Shown here: one piece after another, positions 1-8,273 of the stretch | Position numbering within the stretch: the first letter of the stretch is position 1 | How the letters are laid out: each line of letters begins with the position of its first letter | Source of the DNA: Psychrobacter sp. | Lineage (GTDB): Bacteria; Pseudomonadota; Gammaproteobacteria; Pseudomonadales; Moraxellaceae | Direction of reading: 5' to 3' | Length of the DNA stretch: 33,201 nt | Assembly (NCBI GenBank): GCA_029267175.1 | Contig: JARIDJ010000067.1 | Coordinates: 1-33,201, forward strand | Notes under the pieces: model-generated | Told to the model about the DNA's origin: nothing | The model's database searches: none | Seen by the model: only the letters and a program-made list of their open reading frames with translations | Position numbers and translations under genes: made by a program

Positions 1-350
1 GTAGGAATGATAAGATAAATAACCCAAAGCACTTTAAGGGGTTATGGTAACGCATTATAGCGAAGATTAAAGCACTTATTAACAATAAATTTTGGCTAAA
101 ATACTTTTGGTTATAAGTTATTGAAAGACATTAACTTTAAGACTTTATAATGACTAATCGACTGATTATAATAAAAATCATTATCCTATTTTCTTTATAG
201 TGTTATTGTGAGTAGCTAAAAATAAAACTAATCACCGTTGGTCATAATTTTAATACCTTACATACTATAAAGTTAGCTACAGCCGCTAATTACCCTTAAA
301 ATTAACAAAACACATAGCTGCTTAAGAATCCTCATCGTAAGAGTCGTAAC
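1..350. other. Left-edge non-coding region / leader of the secreted-protein gene
   Basis: I see no gene here on either strand. It is very AT-rich and holds a candidate Fur-controlled promoter at 144-185, followed by a leader of roughly 170 nt up to the ATG at 351. A short inverted repeat (TAACCC at 20-25 with GGGTTA at 39-44) has no T-run after it, so I do not call it a terminator. Confidence 0.6.
144..185 (+). promoter_or_regulatory. Candidate promoter overlapped by a Fur box
   Basis: TTTATA at 144-149 and a perfect TATAAT at 167-172 are separated by 17 bp. The 19-mer TATAATAAAAATCATTATC at 167-185 matches the classical Fur box GATAATGATAATCATTATC at 16 of 19 positions and covers the -10 element. 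Bound Fur-Fe(II) would block polymerase, so the downstream secreted protein is probably induced by iron starvation. The match is seen in the sequence; the regulation is inferred. Confidence 0.65.
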
Positions 351-2006
351 ATGATCGAATCTAAGAAATACTTATTTTTATCTTGTCTGTCTACCGGTAA
401 ACAAAATCCTCGTTATTTAATCTTAGTATTTTTCAGTGCAGTCTTATTACTGCTCATAAGTAATTTGGTGTTAGCAGCTCCACTTACTCCAAATCCTGTT
501 ATAGACAAGAGCTGCCCAACAGGCTTTATAAAAGATAACTTAGCTGATAATGACTATAGCAAACTAATAACTAGTAGAACTACTGGTATAGCTCAAACTA
601 TTACTGGCACTAACACTATTAATATTCCTTTGAAAATCAAAGTTACCAAACAAGATACAGGAGCCGGAACGGTCGTTGAGGAAAGCTTTTCAGCCTTTAC
701 TAATGCAGGTTATAGCGGTCTATTTGTCTGGCAGACTTTCGGTCTAAAACCTGCTAAGTCTGAGATTACGCTTGAGTTTTTTGATAGCAGCACTAATCAA
801 CCTATGTATCTAACTGATTTTGCTATGAGCGCGTTTGATATTGATGTTGGTAGCTTTGATGACTATGTGGCTTTTAGAGGAGTCTCTAAGAACAACAGCT
901 CCTTACCCCCTACTAACCGTACCTCAAATTCTCAAATTAGAGAAATCACTACTGCCCCTTCCACAGGTATTATATTTCCGGGATATAATATGAAAGATGG
1001 GGGTAAAAACTGTGCTGAAAAAAGCTTTGATGGTAATTGCCAGGCTTCTATCAGCTTTCCTGACCCAGTCAAATCTGTGACTATTACTTATACTAATGGT
1101 GATCGTATAGCTAATAATTCATCTTCGGGTCGTCAAGGAATGGAGCTAAAAGTAGATAACTACTGCTATGAACCGATTACGACTTTTTCAGGAACCGTTT
1201 TTAATGATAATGGTGGTATTAATTTACCAACAGCCAATGCAACTAACGCTAATATTTATAGTCCGCCTTATGATAGTACGACTTATTTTAATGGACGCTT
1301 TGATAGTAGTAACGAGGTTGGTATAAGTGGAAGTACAGTCAGCTTAGTCAGTTGTAATAACTCCTCTAAAGTTTATGCCACTCAGACTCTAACCTCTACT
1401 GCTGCGAAAAATGTCGGTAAGTTTGCCTTTAAAATACGTCAAAGCGATCTAGATGATCAAAGCTCTACGTGTATTATTGAAAACGATAACTCCGTTTACC
1501 CTATTCGTACGACTATTAGCAGGATACCTGTTCTCTTAAACTCTGTAAAATTTAACTATCCAGATAATAACTTTGGCCGAGTTATTCAAGAAAATGTGGC
1601 TCTAGTACTAGAAAAAGAGCAGTATGCTAATGACTGTAAGCTACCGAGCCTAACAGCTGCGAACCTCCCTTATACTAAAAACTCTCTAGGGACTACACCG
1701 AGTGCAGAAGCTAAAATCAGACCAGACCAATGCATCGCTTATAAAGTGACTGCGACTAATCGATCAAGCTTAGAGTTGAACAATATAATTATCAGCGATG
1801 AGCTACAACAAAAAGATGCCAATAAACCAAGTTTGGGCTTAATTTTGACTACACCAAATCGTACTAGTACTAACAATACGGGTTATAGCGATGGTATCGC
1901 TTATGGCGCAAGTGGCACCGTCACCAGTGAGGCTTTTATATTAAAACCTAAAACCAAAGCGTCTTTTTATTTTAATACTAAATATGGTACAACACAGACG
2001 CCATAG
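351..2006 (+). CDS. Secreted beta-rich protein with DUF11-like C-terminus, possibly Fur-regulated
   Basis: I do not recognise a named family for the whole 551-residue protein. A long basic N-region and a hydrophobic core (about residues 22-40) end in VLA-A, a likely signal peptidase I site near residue 42. Residues 45-275 look like a beta-sandwich rich in Ser, Thr, Asn and Asp. A second segment starts at FSGTVFNDNGG (279-289), a motif typical of prealbumin/SdrD-like repeats, and runs to about 410. The last part (about 460-551, from QCIAYKVTATN) resembles a single DUF11-type domain. The mature chain has eight Cys, which would allow disulfides. There is no lipobox, LPXTG-type anchor or autotransporter barrel, so how it is retained at the surface, if it is, is unknown. 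A Fur box lies upstream at 167-185. A role as an adhesin or other extracellular protein under iron limitation is a guess. Confidence 0.75.
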   Translation: MIESKKYLFLSCLSTGKQNPRYLILVFFSAVLLLLISNLVLAAPLTPNPVIDKSCPTGFIKDNLADNDYSKLITSRTTGIAQTITGTNTINIPLKIKVTKQDTGAGTVVEESFSAFTNAGYSGLFVWQTFGLKPAKSEITLEFFDSSTNQPMYLTDFAMSAFDIDVGSFDDYVAFRGVSKNNSSLPPTNRTSNSQIREITTAPSTGIIFPGYNMKDGGKNCAEKSFDGNCQASISFPDPVKSVTITYTNGDRIANNSSSGRQGMELKVDNYCYEPITTFSGTVFNDNGGINLPTANATNANIYSPPYDSTTYFNGRFDSSNEVGISGSTVSLVSCNNSSKVYATQTLTSTAAKNVGKFAFKIRQSDLDDQSSTCIIENDNSVYPIRTTISRIPVLLNSVKFNYPDNNFGRVIQENVALVLEKEQYANDCKLPSLTAANLPYTKNSLGTTPSAEAKIRPDQCIAYKVTATNRSSLELNNIIISDELQQKDANKPSLGLILTTPNRTSTNNTGYSDGIAYGASGTVTSEAFILKPKTKASFYFNTKYGTTQTP

Positions 2007-2036
2007 ACTAATAATACGTTAGGGTTTACTCTTAGC

Positions 2037-2062
2037 AAAATCTGACTGATAGGCAGGATTTT
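2037..2062 (+). promoter_or_regulatory. Hairpin holding the Shine-Dalgarno of the SMR gene
   Basis: AAAATCTG at 2037-2044 pairs with CA-G-GATTTT at 2054-2062 (one bulged G), leaving a 9-nt loop. The right arm contains AGGA, the only plausible ribosome-binding site for the ATG at 2068. It could be a weak terminator for the preceding gene or could reduce translation of the efflux gene. It lacks the paired ACGR-loop hairpins of a guanidine-II riboswitch. Confidence 0.3.
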
Positions 2063-2067
2063 ACTTT

Positions 2068-2412
2068 ATGAACCCTACTGTAATCGGCTACAGCTTTTTG
2101 ATGTTAGCTATTGTTTTTGAAGTCTTGGGCACGACTTTTTTGGTCAAATCTGAGCAGTTTACGCGCTTAGTGCCGACGCTCTTTATGGCAGTACTTTATA
2201 TTGGCTCGTTTTATTTTTTATCACAAACCATCAAGACTATTCCCTTAGGTATTGCCTATGCTATTTGGGGCGGCGTGGGTATTATTCTAACCGCTATGAT
2301 TGGCTTTGTTATTTTTAAGCAAAGCATCGATATACCGGCGGTGGCAGGCATTGCGTTGATTATCGGCGGAGTGGTGGTGATTAATGTATTCTCAAAAACG
2401 GTGGGACATTAG
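2068..2412 (+). CDS. Small multidrug resistance (SMR) efflux protein, EmrE/Qac type
   Basis: This 114-residue protein has four predicted transmembrane helices and aligns along its length with EmrE. Glu18 in FEVLGTT corresponds to EmrE Glu14, the residue that binds both proton and drug. Tyr64 and Trp67 in GIAYAIWGGVG match Tyr60 and Trp63 of the EmrE binding pocket. The AIWxGVG form, rather than AVWTGIG, points to the Qac/EmrE branch and away from the guanidinium exporter Gdx/SugE. EmrE-like proteins work as antiparallel dimers in the inner membrane and exchange protons for quaternary ammonium and other cationic compounds. The gene ends 7 bp from the convergent helicase gene, with no obvious terminator between them. 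Confidence 0.92.
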   Translation: MNPTVIGYSFLMLAIVFEVLGTTFLVKSEQFTRLVPTLFMAVLYIGSFYFLSQTIKTIPLGIAYAIWGGVGIILTAMIGFVIFKQSIDIPAVAGIALIIGGVVVINVFSKTVGH

Positions 2413-2419
2413 GACTTTT

Positions 2420-4594
2420 TCACCACCAAACCGGATCGGCGCTTGCCAGCTTCGCCAAGCCTTTTTTCGCTGACTTAACCTCAACCTTATCCGCTGGCAA
2501 CTCGGCAATAAACCTTGACGGTTTATCGAAGTAACCTGAGTAGCTGGCAAAATAATCCGGCGCAGTTAGGTAAAGTTTATTTTTTGCCCGGCTACACGCG
2601 ACGTAGAACAGCTTACGCTCTTCTTCTAACTCCTCAAAATCATCTAAAGAGCGATAATGCGGGGTCATGCCATCGACTAGTGAGTTGACAAACACTATCG
2701 GCCATTCAAGTCCCTTAGCGCTATGAATGGTCGAGATGGTGACTTTATCATTTTCATCATCTTCAGGCGTGTCCAGCGCTGCCACTGAATCATTAGGCGG
2801 ATCTAGAGCTAGATTTTCTAAGAAATTATCAAGGCTACTGTGCTCGCTGGCTAAATTTTTTAGCACGCGAAAGTCTTCACTACGCTCACGCCAATTCTCC
2901 TCAACCGTCTTGAGAACAGGAATATAAAAGTCAAGAATCAGCTCAATGATAGTGGCAACTGAATTGGCCTGTTGCGCTTTAGTTAAAGTAGTATATAACG
3001 GCGCAAGCTGCGGACTTTTTTTGCTAAATTTGGGAAATATCAATGGCTCAAACGAGTTGTCATCGTCATTAATCGCTTGTGTTAAGCGCGTCGCCGTTAC
3101 CGCCCCTACCCCTTTAAACAGCGTTAAAATTCGATGCCAAGCGATAGTATCATTAGGGTTATAAAGGATTTTGACAAAGGCGAGTACGTCTTTGACATGG
3201 CGGCGCTCAATGAACTTAATACCGCCAACCACGATAAAAGGAATGCCGCGCTCCATAAATTCTAGCTGTACGTAGTTAGATTGGAATGAGGTTCGGCATA
3301 GTACCGCAAAGTCGTTGTAATCATAGTCAGCTTTGTGCTCAACTATTTTATCAGCGATATATTTGGCCTCGCGAGTCTCGTCGCTGGCACGGCTAAAGAC
3401 TGGTTTTTTACCACTAATGGCTACATTGGAGTACAACTGTTTTTGATAACCCAAAGTGATTTGTGCTGATAAAGCATTGATATAATTCAAAATCGCAGGC
3501 GTACTACGATAGTTTTGCTCAAGCTTAATCAAGCTCGCTTCAGGGTAAGTCTCACCAAACAGTAAGATGTTTTCATAATTGGCGCCGCGAAAAGCGTAGA
3601 TGCTTTGATTGTCATCACCCACCACCATTAAGGATACTGAAGCTGGCGCACAAATTAGATCAATTAGCTGCTTTTGCGGAATATTAGTATCCTGGTATTC
3701 ATCGACCATCACATAGCGATAATTGTCCTGCAAGAGCCGACGAAAGGTATCGTTAGTCTTTAGATGACGCACTACTTGACTGATAATATCATCAAAATCA
3801 TATAAGTGATTGGCGCGTTTATACTCATGAAAATCAATAGCTAGCTGCTCGATAATAGGAATATGAATAGCGATATCTGGATAGTTATCCTCAACTAAGT
3901 CTTTGATAGCAATGCGGCGATTTCTAGAAGTAGAGAATATATTTTGCAAAGTACGTTTGCGCGGAAAGGCTTGTTTTTTGGTCTGAGCCGGATACTTTTT
4001 TTCTTTGAAAATAAGATCAATGGCGTCCTCGCTATCCCCAGTATCCAAAATAGTAAAGCGCGGATTAATACCGAGTAGGCCTGAGTACTGCCGCAGTAGC
4101 CGATTACAGAACGAATGAAAAGTGCCGCTAGTAATATCATTGAGCATTTTGCTGATCGGTAAAGTATCTTCTGCTAACTCATCCTCAGATAAGGTATCGA
4201 CAAGCAGGGTTTTGGCGCGACTTTTTATCTCATTAGCAGCTTTACGAGTAAAGGTTAGTAGCAATATTTGTTTGGGCGCTACGCCGTTCTCTAATAGATA
4301 GCTGGTGCGATAAGTTAAGGTTTTAGTTTTACCCGAACCTGCGCCAGCGATGACTAAAGCTTTACCTGCGATAGTGGTCGCAGCCAGCAATTGATTAGGA
4401 TTTAGCTCACGAGCATAATCGACTTTTAGACCCAACTCTGCACGCAAACGCGGCTTTAACACATTGTCATCAGCGTCAATCAAATTAGCCTCAAGCTTTT
4501 TGATAGCCAGTTGCAAGCGCTCAAGCTTAGGCTTGATATCAGCGAAGTTTTGGGGATATTGGTAGGATTCAGTATTAAAAACGGTAGCTGACAT
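2420..4594 (-). CDS. UvrD/Rep-family ATP-dependent DNA helicase (superfamily 1A)
   Basis: This 724-residue protein carries the full SF1A motif set. There is a Q-motif-like LNPNQLLAAT (64-73), Walker A GAGSGKT (84-90), motif Ia TFTRKAA (114-120), Walker B VDEYQDTN (297-304), motif III GDDNQSIYAFRGA (326-338), motif IV QNYRS (360-364), motif V TISTIHSAKGLEW and motif VI YVACSRAKN near the C-terminus. Such proteins unwind DNA 3' to 5' in repair and fork restart. About 55 residues precede the Q-motif, and the C-terminus lacks the usual UvrD Tudor-like tail, so it is a UvrD/Rep paralogue and neither UvrD itself nor RecB or PcrA. No clear Shine-Dalgarno precedes the ATG. It is transcribed on its own, convergent with the SMR gene. 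Confidence 0.9.
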   Translation of the reverse strand: MSATVFNTESYQYPQNFADIKPKLERLQLAIKKLEANLIDADDNVLKPRLRAELGLKVDYARELNPNQLLAATTIAGKALVIAGAGSGKTKTLTYRTSYLLENGVAPKQILLLTFTRKAANEIKSRAKTLLVDTLSEDELAEDTLPISKMLNDITSGTFHSFCNRLLRQYSGLLGINPRFTILDTGDSEDAIDLIFKEKKYPAQTKKQAFPRKRTLQNIFSTSRNRRIAIKDLVEDNYPDIAIHIPIIEQLAIDFHEYKRANHLYDFDDIISQVVRHLKTNDTFRRLLQDNYRYVMVDEYQDTNIPQKQLIDLICAPASVSLMVVGDDNQSIYAFRGANYENILLFGETYPEASLIKLEQNYRSTPAILNYINALSAQITLGYQKQLYSNVAISGKKPVFSRASDETREAKYIADKIVEHKADYDYNDFAVLCRTSFQSNYVQLEFMERGIPFIVVGGIKFIERRHVKDVLAFVKILYNPNDTIAWHRILTLFKGVGAVTATRLTQAINDDDNSFEPLIFPKFSKKSPQLAPLYTTLTKAQQANSVATIIELILDFYIPVLKTVEENWRERSEDFRVLKNLASEHSSLDNFLENLALDPPNDSVAALDTPEDDENDKVTISTIHSAKGLEWPIVFVNSLVDGMTPHYRSLDDFEELEEERKLFYVACSRAKNKLYLTAPDYFASYSGYFDKPSRFIAELPADKVEVKSAKKGLAKLASADPVWW

Positions 4595-4692
4595 TAGGAG
4601 CGATAACCTTTGGCTTGATGGCTTTGAATTTATAGTATTCGATTTATACTTTTTGCTTTATAACTTGCTTGATAACAAAAGATGTTCGATAT

Positions 4693-4726
4693 AAAAAAAC
4701 TGGCCATTAATAGTATCAATGACCAG
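4693..4726 (-). terminator. Rho-independent terminator after the NlpD-like gene
   Basis: Read on the minus strand, CTGGTCATT pairs with AATGGCCAG (9 bp, one G-U) and is followed directly by seven T. It lies 44 bp after the stop of the NlpD-like gene and upstream of the helicase gene, so the two genes are separate transcription units. Confidence 0.8.
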
Positions 4727-4769
4727 CGCTAACAACAATCACAATTGGCAGGATTTAGAGGTTTAGATC

Positions 4770-5561
4770 TTAGCGGCCTAATACTGCACGAGGATCGATA
4801 GGGTTGCCATTGAGACGAACTTGGAACTCCAGCGCCACTTGCTGAGTTTGACCGGTGCTGCCCATCGTGGCGATGCGTTGACCCGTCTGTACCTGCTCGC
4901 CCTCTGCTACCAACAGCTGACTGTTATGCGCGTAAGCGGTAATGTAATTATCACTGTGACGAATCATAATCAAGTTGCCGTATTCAGCTAGGCCATTGCC
5001 AGAATACAGAACAGTGCCGCTTTGGCTGGCGAGTACCGGATCGCCCTCACGGCCTGCGAACCACATTCCCATATTACCAGTAGTGCTATCAAAATTACGG
5101 ATGACTTGGTTTTGGGTAGGATAAGCATAACCTGAGGTAGAGTTGGCAGTATTTTGATAAACAGGGGCTGGCGTTGGCGCAGGGCTAGGCGTATAGGTTG
5201 GGCGGGTGTTAACCGGCGAGCGATTATTGGCATTATAAGTAGTAGTGCTAGCCGCTTGATTTCCTTGCCACAGCTTTAGCCATTGTCCGGTGTAGATGGT
5301 ATATTTGCTATCAAGATTATTGAGCGCGCCAATTTGGCGATAATTTAAGCGATAGCGCTCAGCGATTTGGCTCACGGTATCGCCGCGTTTGACTAGATGA
5401 TAATTAGGCACGCCTTGATTATTGGTAACAATTTGAGGGCCTGAGACATTATTATTTTGGTAGGTAGGCTTGGTGGCACAGCCTGACACAGTAAGCATAG
5501 CTATGCTCAAAGAGCCAATAAAAGCAGCTGTTAGCGGCGATTTGAGAGTGAGGGTTTTCAT
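4770..5561 (-). CDS. nlpD: NlpD-like lipoprotein: LysM plus degenerate M23 (amidase activator)
   Basis: I chose the ATG at 5561 (263 residues): AGGA lies 8 nt upstream, and this start gives a normal lipoprotein signal ending in the lipobox TVSGC (Cys28). An in-frame ATG at 5591 would add ten residues. A LysM domain (about 54-98, YHLVKRGDTVSQIAERY) binds peptidoglycan. A Pro/Thr/Asn-rich linker (100-150) leads to an M23/LytM domain (about 163-260) that closely follows E. coli NlpD (YGNLIMIRH, AYAHN, GQRIATMGSTG). The zinc ligands of active M23 enzymes are lost: the HxxxD site is replaced around MGMW, and the HxH site reads LEF. As for NlpD, this predicts a non-catalytic activator of cell-separation amidases. 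It does not sit beside surE, pcm or rpoS as in enterics. A possible promoter is TTGATA (5651-5656) and TATACT (5626-5631), minus strand, with a long 19-bp spacer. Confidence 0.87.
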   Translation of the reverse strand: MKTLTLKSPLTAAFIGSLSIAMLTVSGCATKPTYQNNNVSGPQIVTNNQGVPNYHLVKRGDTVSQIAERYRLNYRQIGALNNLDSKYTIYTGQWLKLWQGNQAASTTTYNANNRSPVNTRPTYTPSPAPTPAPVYQNTANSTSGYAYPTQNQVIRNFDSTTGNMGMWFAGREGDPVLASQSGTVLYSGNGLAEYGNLIMIRHSDNYITAYAHNSQLLVAEGEQVQTGQRIATMGSTGQTQQVALEFQVRLNGNPIDPRAVLGR

Positions 5562-6094
5562 ACGAGTTTTCCTATAGTTCATTCGACTCATGGAGATGCT
5601 ATAAAATACAGTTACGACACGCGCTAGTATAGAACGATAAACTAAGGCTTTATCAAGAGGATGTCAAATCGATTCGCTAGCCGCTTTATCACCGGTAATA
5701 AACCTGTCCTTTGAGCCACTCGCTGCGCACTAGCAACACCGTTGCTAAAAGCTGTTTCTTAGAAAATTTTAAAGGTTTTAATTTCGCTTCTTTTTCGCTT
5801 CTTTCTCGCTTTTTTTAGTATCTTTGAACGAGCTGTCTAACCTTTTTTGCAGTGAAGTCAAAGTATTAGGTTATAATACCTACTACTAGCAGGGTTATAT
5901 CATTGAGGTGATGTAACAATATTACGCTATTGGTTAATGATAGAGTAACGTAGATAAATATACTACCGTTATGTTGCTGTGATTGGCTCTCAGGTCACAA
6001 TACATCTACACATTGGCCGATATTTTATGTGACATTTTAAGCTTTTCCTATTACCATAAGACCACTCAATAATGTTAAGCGAGCGTGATACCGG
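5562..6094. other. Divergent intergenic region
   Basis: It separates the minus-strand nlpD-like gene from the plus-strand small exported protein gene. A perfect TATAAT at 5872-5877, with TTGCAG at 5847-5852 (19-bp spacer), could drive the plus-strand gene. A pyrimidine-rich stretch at about 5783-5817 repeats CGCTTCTTT. The minus strand there has a 27-codon open stretch (5778-5861) ending in a Lys-rich tail, without an ATG or ribosome-binding site, so I do not call it a gene. Confidence 0.45.
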
Positions 6095-6529
6095 ATGAAT
6101 AATAATTTGATTTTATCTACCTTTTTTGTTGCCAAAAAAGCGGCCTCTAAAATTGGCATTGCAGGTCTAATCATGTCCGCTGCGATGTTATCCCAAGTTA
6201 GCCAAGCAGCAGATAATATAGCCACTACTATTCCCTTAGATATGTCGGGCATGAATATCACCAAGCACGAGATTGCAGTGATGCAAGTATTGTCAGAGAT
6301 CTGTCCGCCTATGCTCTATGGCAACCAAAAACAGCGTTTTTATAAGTCTTATAATGTGCAATTGCATGAGCTGATGCCCTCATTAGAAGACCCTAAAGCG
6401 GCAATTCAATACTTATCTACTCAGCAAGATTATCGCCAAATTTTACAAGGCATTCGTAGCTGGACTATGAAATTCTCAAAAAGTGAAAATAAAGCACTTT
6501 GTGAAGATCTAGCCAATGCTGCTTTGTAG
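6095..6529 (+). CDS. Small exported protein of a Moraxellaceae-restricted family (MCR_0457-like)
   Basis: This 144-residue protein has an N-terminal basic region, a hydrophobic stretch (about 20-34) and a likely signal peptidase site after QVSQA (residue 39), giving a mature protein of about 105 residues. The mature part is mostly helical, with the conserved-looking stretch HEIAVMQVLSEICPPML and two Cys (in EICPP and ALCEDL) that could form a disulfide. From memory it resembles a small family of unknown function in Moraxella, Acinetobacter and Psychrobacter, annotated after locus MCR_0457; I could not verify this. No enzymatic motif is visible. It is monocistronic, with a likely terminator at 6593-6640. 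The Shine-Dalgarno is weak, so the start is moderately certain. Confidence 0.75.
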   Translation: MNNNLILSTFFVAKKAASKIGIAGLIMSAAMLSQVSQAADNIATTIPLDMSGMNITKHEIAVMQVLSEICPPMLYGNQKQRFYKSYNVQLHELMPSLEDPKAAIQYLSTQQDYRQILQGIRSWTMKFSKSENKALCEDLANAAL

Positions 6530-6592
6530 ATTAGCTTGGTAAGTCATGTCATTAAGGCTCAAAAAGTAATACTCGTATAAAGTAATCATAAC

Positions 6593-6640
6593 AGCTTGCT
6601 ATCGCTATTCTTATCTAAGAGCAGCATGGCAAGCTTTTTT
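6593..6640 (+). terminator. Probable terminator of the small exported protein gene
   Basis: AGCTTGC (6593-6599) pairs with GCAAGCT (6629-6635), and the T-run continues to 6640. The 29-nt interior contains a further GCT/AGC pairing. The stem is short for its loop, so this is a moderate call. Confidence 0.5.
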
Positions 6641-7054
6641 GTGCAAAGTATTATTAGCGATAAAGCGCTGATCTAACACTTACTAAGCTTTTATAGGCTC
6701 TAAGAGTAACCCAACTGACTTTTGTTGCTTTCAAGGACTATAAATTTCGTCAATCGTGTGCTTAGCTATTGATGACTAAGCCTTTTTAGATTATTCTTGC
6801 TAGCGTTAATGAGTAAGCTCACTAGCCGTTTTGATTAAGCTAGTTTTAGGAAATAATCACTTATACGGTGATTATAAAAACGATCAGCAGTGAGCGGATG
6901 ACTTCAAATTTATCGTACTTATTTGTCATATCTAAACAGGTATTTGAGATAGGTGTTCATTTTATATCTATTAAAATTAGTAATTTTTTAACTTTTTGGT
7001 ATTACTAATGCGGTTAGTAGATGTCTTTAGATTCATGATGTGGTGTAACAATTT
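6641..7054. other. Intergenic region upstream of the carboxypeptidase gene
   Basis: I see no gene in this AT-rich region. TTGAGA (6944-6949) and TCTATT (6967-6972) at 17-bp spacing form a weak candidate promoter for the gene at 7055. I find no convincing operator or small-RNA structure. Confidence 0.35.
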
Positions 7055-8221
7055 ATGACAGTTAAGCGTGTAAAAAAACAGCTTGTACAGCTAGTGATTG
7101 GTGTTAGCGTCTCATTGGGTGCAGTAGCCGCTAGCGGCGCTATTCAGCCACCTGAGATGGACAATACGGCTTATGTATTGATGGATTACAATACGGGTGA
7201 GATCTTGGCTCAAAAAAATGCCAATCAGCCTCTCCCGCCGGCCTCATTAACCAAAATGATGACCAGTTATATCATCGAACAACGTTTGGCCTCAGGAGAT
7301 CTAAAGGAAGATGAACAGGTTTTGATGAGTGAGAATGCTTGGTGCCGCGGTACTAGTAGTCAATCGTGCATGTATGTTCCTGTCAATCAGACAGCTAGTG
7401 TTATCGATATGCTACGCGGTATTATCATTCAATCCGGAAACGATGCTTCAACAGCTATGGCTGAACATATCGCAGGCTCTGAGGCCTCGTTTGCCATTTT
7501 GATGAATGAGCAAGCCAAAAAATTAGGTATGGAGAATACTAATTTTGTCAATCCAACTGGCATGCCAGCTGAGAGCCACCGAGCATCAGCACTTGATTTG
7601 GCTAAGCTTGCCCGCGCTATCATCAAAAACAGCGGTGATTACTATAGTTTATATGCTGAAAAAGAGTTTACCTATAATGGCATCACGCAAGGGAACCGTA
7701 ATGCCTTATTAGCCACTGACTCAACTGTTGATGGTCTAAAAACAGGCCATACCGATGCGGCAGGTTACTGCTTAGTAGCCTCAAGTAATCGCGATGGTAT
7801 GCGTCTGATCTCTGTAATTATGGGCACTGAGAGTCAGCAAGCGCGTGCTGATCAGTCTCGTGAGCTGCTCAACTGGGGCTATGGTCATTTTACTACGGTC
7901 ACCAAAGCGCCTGCTGGACAATTTGTCAGCAAAGTCCCGGTTTGGTTTGGTGAAGCTGAAGAGGTTGAACTTGCTACAGCTGATAACCTACAAATACTCA
8001 CCACCAAAACGCAAAAGAATAAAATCACTACGGTAGTCGATATTCCTGAGAATTTACAAGCGCCTATCACTAAAGGTCAAGAAATCGGCAAAATGATGGC
8101 GGTAATCGATGGTAAAGCAGTCGCCTCGGTGCCTATCATCGCTATCAATGATGTCGCTCAATCCGGTTTTTTCAGTCGTATGTGGGAGCACGTAGTACGC
8201 TGGGCACAAAACTTGTTTTAG
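7055..8221 (+). CDS. dacC: Serine-type D-alanyl-D-alanine carboxypeptidase (PBP5/DacA-DacC type)
   Basis: This 388-residue protein is typical in length for class C low-molecular-weight PBPs. A signal peptide ends near SGA-IQ (about residue 30). The three active-site motifs are in order: SLTK (Ser64 nucleophile, Lys67), SGN (127-129) and KTG (229-231). The PBP5 C-terminal beta domain follows (about 275-365), and the chain ends in an amphipathic helix (FFSRMWEHVVRWAQNLF) that anchors such enzymes to the outer face of the inner membrane. It removes the terminal D-Ala of peptidoglycan pentapeptides and so limits cross-linking. Cys97 and Cys104, between motifs 1 and 2, could form a disulfide. It is a single-gene unit ending in a strong terminator. 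Whether it is the dacA or dacC orthologue cannot be settled here. Confidence 0.93.
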   Translation: MTVKRVKKQLVQLVIGVSVSLGAVAASGAIQPPEMDNTAYVLMDYNTGEILAQKNANQPLPPASLTKMMTSYIIEQRLASGDLKEDEQVLMSENAWCRGTSSQSCMYVPVNQTASVIDMLRGIIIQSGNDASTAMAEHIAGSEASFAILMNEQAKKLGMENTNFVNPTGMPAESHRASALDLAKLARAIIKNSGDYYSLYAEKEFTYNGITQGNRNALLATDSTVDGLKTGHTDAAGYCLVASSNRDGMRLISVIMGTESQQARADQSRELLNWGYGHFTTVTKAPAGQFVSKVPVWFGEAEEVELATADNLQILTTKTQKNKITTVVDIPENLQAPITKGQEIGKMMAVIDGKAVASVPIIAINDVAQSGFFSRMWEHVVRWAQNLF

Positions 8222-8243
8222 TGGTTAGATAGTCCAGACTAAC

Positions 8244-8273
8244 AGGCCAGGCATTTATGCTTGGCCTTTTTTA
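8244..8273 (+). terminator. Rho-independent terminator of the carboxypeptidase gene
   Basis: A 10-bp stem (8244-8253 with 8258-8267, one G-U) is closed by a 4-nt loop and followed by a T-run that overlaps the stop codon of the convergent sensor-kinase gene. Confidence 0.88.

Noticed and set aside
2037..2062. Guanidine-II (mini-ykkC) riboswitch before the SMR gene
   Set aside because: There is one hairpin, not two, without the ACGR loops, and the protein is EmrE-like and not a guanidinium exporter.
5778..5861. Minus-strand open stretch ending in a Lys-rich tail (27 codons from a TTG)
   Set aside because: There is no ATG, no ribosome-binding site and no length beyond chance. The tail comes from a simple CGCTTCTTT-like repeat. 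It could be a gene remnant, but nothing supports a call.
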